Shown here one piece after another: positions 4,894-5,777 of a DNA stretch of 5,777 nucleotides. A program made the position numbers and the translations under genes. Within the stretch, counting starts at the first letter, position 1; each line of letters opens with the position of its first letter. The stretch comes from Lachnospiraceae bacterium (lineage in GTDB: Bacteria > Bacillota > Clostridia > Lachnospirales > Lachnospiraceae): positions 1 to 5,777 of the forward strand of contig JAILPU010000092.1 in the NCBI GenBank assembly GCA_024699395.1. Direction: 5' to 3'. The notes beneath the pieces are model-generated. The model ran no database searches and was not told the origin of the DNA. It saw only the letters and a program-made list of their open reading frames with translations.

Positions 4894-5322
4894 ATGATTT
4901 CTATAGGAAGCGATCACGGCGGATATGATCTTAAGGAAAAGGTAAAAGCTTTTCTTATAAGTAAAGGATATGAAGTAAAGGATGTGGGATGTTACGACAA
5001 ATCAAGCTGCGACTATCCCATTTTCGGTAAAGCGGCCGCCGAGCTTGTGGCAAGGGGCGAATGCGAGAAGGGCATCGTTATATGCACCACGGGTATTGGT
5101 ATAAGCATTACCGCCAATAAGGTTAAGGGCGTAAGATGCGCTCTTTGTTCCGACACCTTGTCCGCTAAAATGACAAGACTTCACAATAATTCCAATATGC
5201 TTGCCATGGGTGCCGGTATTGTGGGAGAGAATCTTGCCCTCGATATAACGGAAACATTTTTGAGTACTGAATTCTCGGGTGAGGAGCGTCATCAGAGAAG
5301 AATAGATCTCATAGAATCATAA
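4894..5322 (+). CDS. rpiB: Ribose-5-phosphate isomerase B
   Basis: This cytoplasmic enzyme of the non-oxidative pentose phosphate pathway interconverts ribose-5-phosphate and ribulose-5-phosphate. The 142-residue product has the RpiB/LacAB fold motifs: [10 protein letters not shown] (5-14), DYPIFG (40-45), the catalytic cysteine C64 in [17 protein letters not shown] (74-81) and [14 protein letters not shown] (95-108) with the conserved H97. The length is typical (about 140-150). The usual CGTGIG loop reads CTTGIG here. The family also contains galactose-6-phosphate isomerase subunits LacA and LacB, but a single gene beside sua5 and upp points to RpiB. I chose the ATG at 4894 because AAGGA (4884-4888) precedes it by five bases; a TTG at 4873 overlapping the previous stop would extend it by seven unconserved residues. 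It supplies ribose phosphate for PRPP, the cosubstrate of the next gene product. Confidence 0.9.
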   Translation: MISIGSDHGGYDLKEKVKAFLISKGYEVKDVGCYDKSSCDYPIFGKAAAELVARGECEKGIVICTTGIGISITANKVKGVRCALCSDTLSAKMTRLHNNSNMLAMGAGIVGENLALDITETFLSTEFSGEERHQRRIDLIES

Positions 5323-5344
5323 AAGTATTTTAAGGAGGCATCAA

Positions 5345-5777
5345 ATGTCAAAAGTAGTTATAATGGATCATCCTCTTATTCAGCATAAGATTGGATTTAT
5401 AAGACGTACCGATACGGGAACAAAGGACTTCAGACAGACCATCGGAGAGATTGCGATGCTTATCTGTTACGAAGCCACAAGAGAGCTTAAGCTTTCCGAT
5501 GTGGAGATAGAGACACCCATCTGCAAAACCACAGTCAAGGAACTATCCGGTAAAAAGATGGCGGTTGTGCCTATTTTAAGAGCAGGATTGGGAATGGTGG
5601 ACGGAATGCTCACCCTTATCCCTGCTGCAAAGGTGGGCCACATCGGTCTTTACAGAGATCCCGAAACCTTAAAGCCTGTTGAATATTATTGCAAGCTTCC
5701 TGCCGACTGCCCAGAGAGGGAAGTGTTTGTAGTGGATCCCATGCTTGCGACAGGCGGCTCCAGCGTGGCAGCTATAC
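5345..5777 (+). CDS. upp: Uracil phosphoribosyltransferase, C-terminus cut off by the window end
   Basis: The enzyme salvages uracil by joining it to PRPP to form UMP and pyrophosphate. The frame opens at the ATG at 5345 with AAGGAGG (5332-5338) six bases upstream, and runs 144 codons to the window edge without a stop. It begins [20 protein letters not shown], the standard Upp N-terminus. It continues with [20 protein letters not shown] (29-48), the conserved [13 protein letters not shown] (76-88), and the PRPP-binding signature [16 protein letters not shown] (129-144). The full family length is about 209 residues, so roughly the last 65, including the uracil-binding segment, are outside. It follows rpiB by 22 bases with no terminator, so the genes form one operon. 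Confidence 0.93.
   Translation, partial: MSKVVIMDHPLIQHKIGFIRRTDTGTKDFRQTIGEIAMLICYEATRELKLSDVEIETPICKTTVKELSGKKMAVVPILRAGLGMVDGMLTLIPAAKVGHIGLYRDPETLKPVEYYCKLPADCPEREVFVVDPMLATGGSSVAAI

Overview
The window looks like chromosomal DNA of a low-to-mid GC anaerobic Firmicute, most likely a Lachnospiraceae-type Clostridia. The reasons are the pyruvate formate-lyase N-terminus, the MecA adaptor with an acidic linker, the strong AGGAGG ribosome binding sites, the sigma-A type promoters, and a Sua5-RpiB-uracil phosphoribosyltransferase gene order like that found near the ATP synthase region of Firmicutes. Genus assignment is inference; no rRNA or other taxonomic marker is present.

Left part (1-1440), all on the minus strand: mecA (ClpC adaptor) is followed after 20 bases by a 63-residue CxxC protein of the DUF1858 / hybrid-cluster-associated redox disulfide type. 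A clear intrinsic terminator overlaps the stop codon of the latter. Further along the same strand is the start of a pyruvate formate-lyase gene (25 codons inside the window). It has a near-consensus promoter and, about 100 bases upstream of it, an 18-bp sequence closely matching the clostridial Rex (NADH/NAD+ sensor) operator.

Middle part (about 1317-2091): a divergent promoter region. The mecA promoter faces left and sits inside a nested dyad. A second promoter (TTGCAA-N17-TATAAT) faces right. The rightward transcript would begin with a terminator-like hairpin, pass a perfect 16-bp palindrome and, after about 260 bases of leader, reach an unrecognised 73-residue protein. A long terminator-type stem-loop separates that small gene from the next one.

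Right part (2092-5777), plus strand: a membrane-anchored surface protein with a bacterial SH3 domain and a C-terminal glycoside hydrolase 18 domain. It is followed by a housekeeping operon of Sua5/YwlC threonylcarbamoyl-AMP synthase (tRNA t6A), ribose-5-phosphate isomerase B, and uracil phosphoribosyltransferase (upp, cut off by the window end). The operon has its own extended -10 promoter, and that promoter argues for a later start codon for Sua5 (3815) than the longest ORF.

No mobile element, CRISPR array, tRNA or rRNA was seen. Most genes are ordinary core functions. The less explained material is regulatory DNA: the mecA promoter dyad, the 1465-1722 leader, the 73-residue gene, and the redox theme of the mecA / CxxC protein / pflB neighbourhood.
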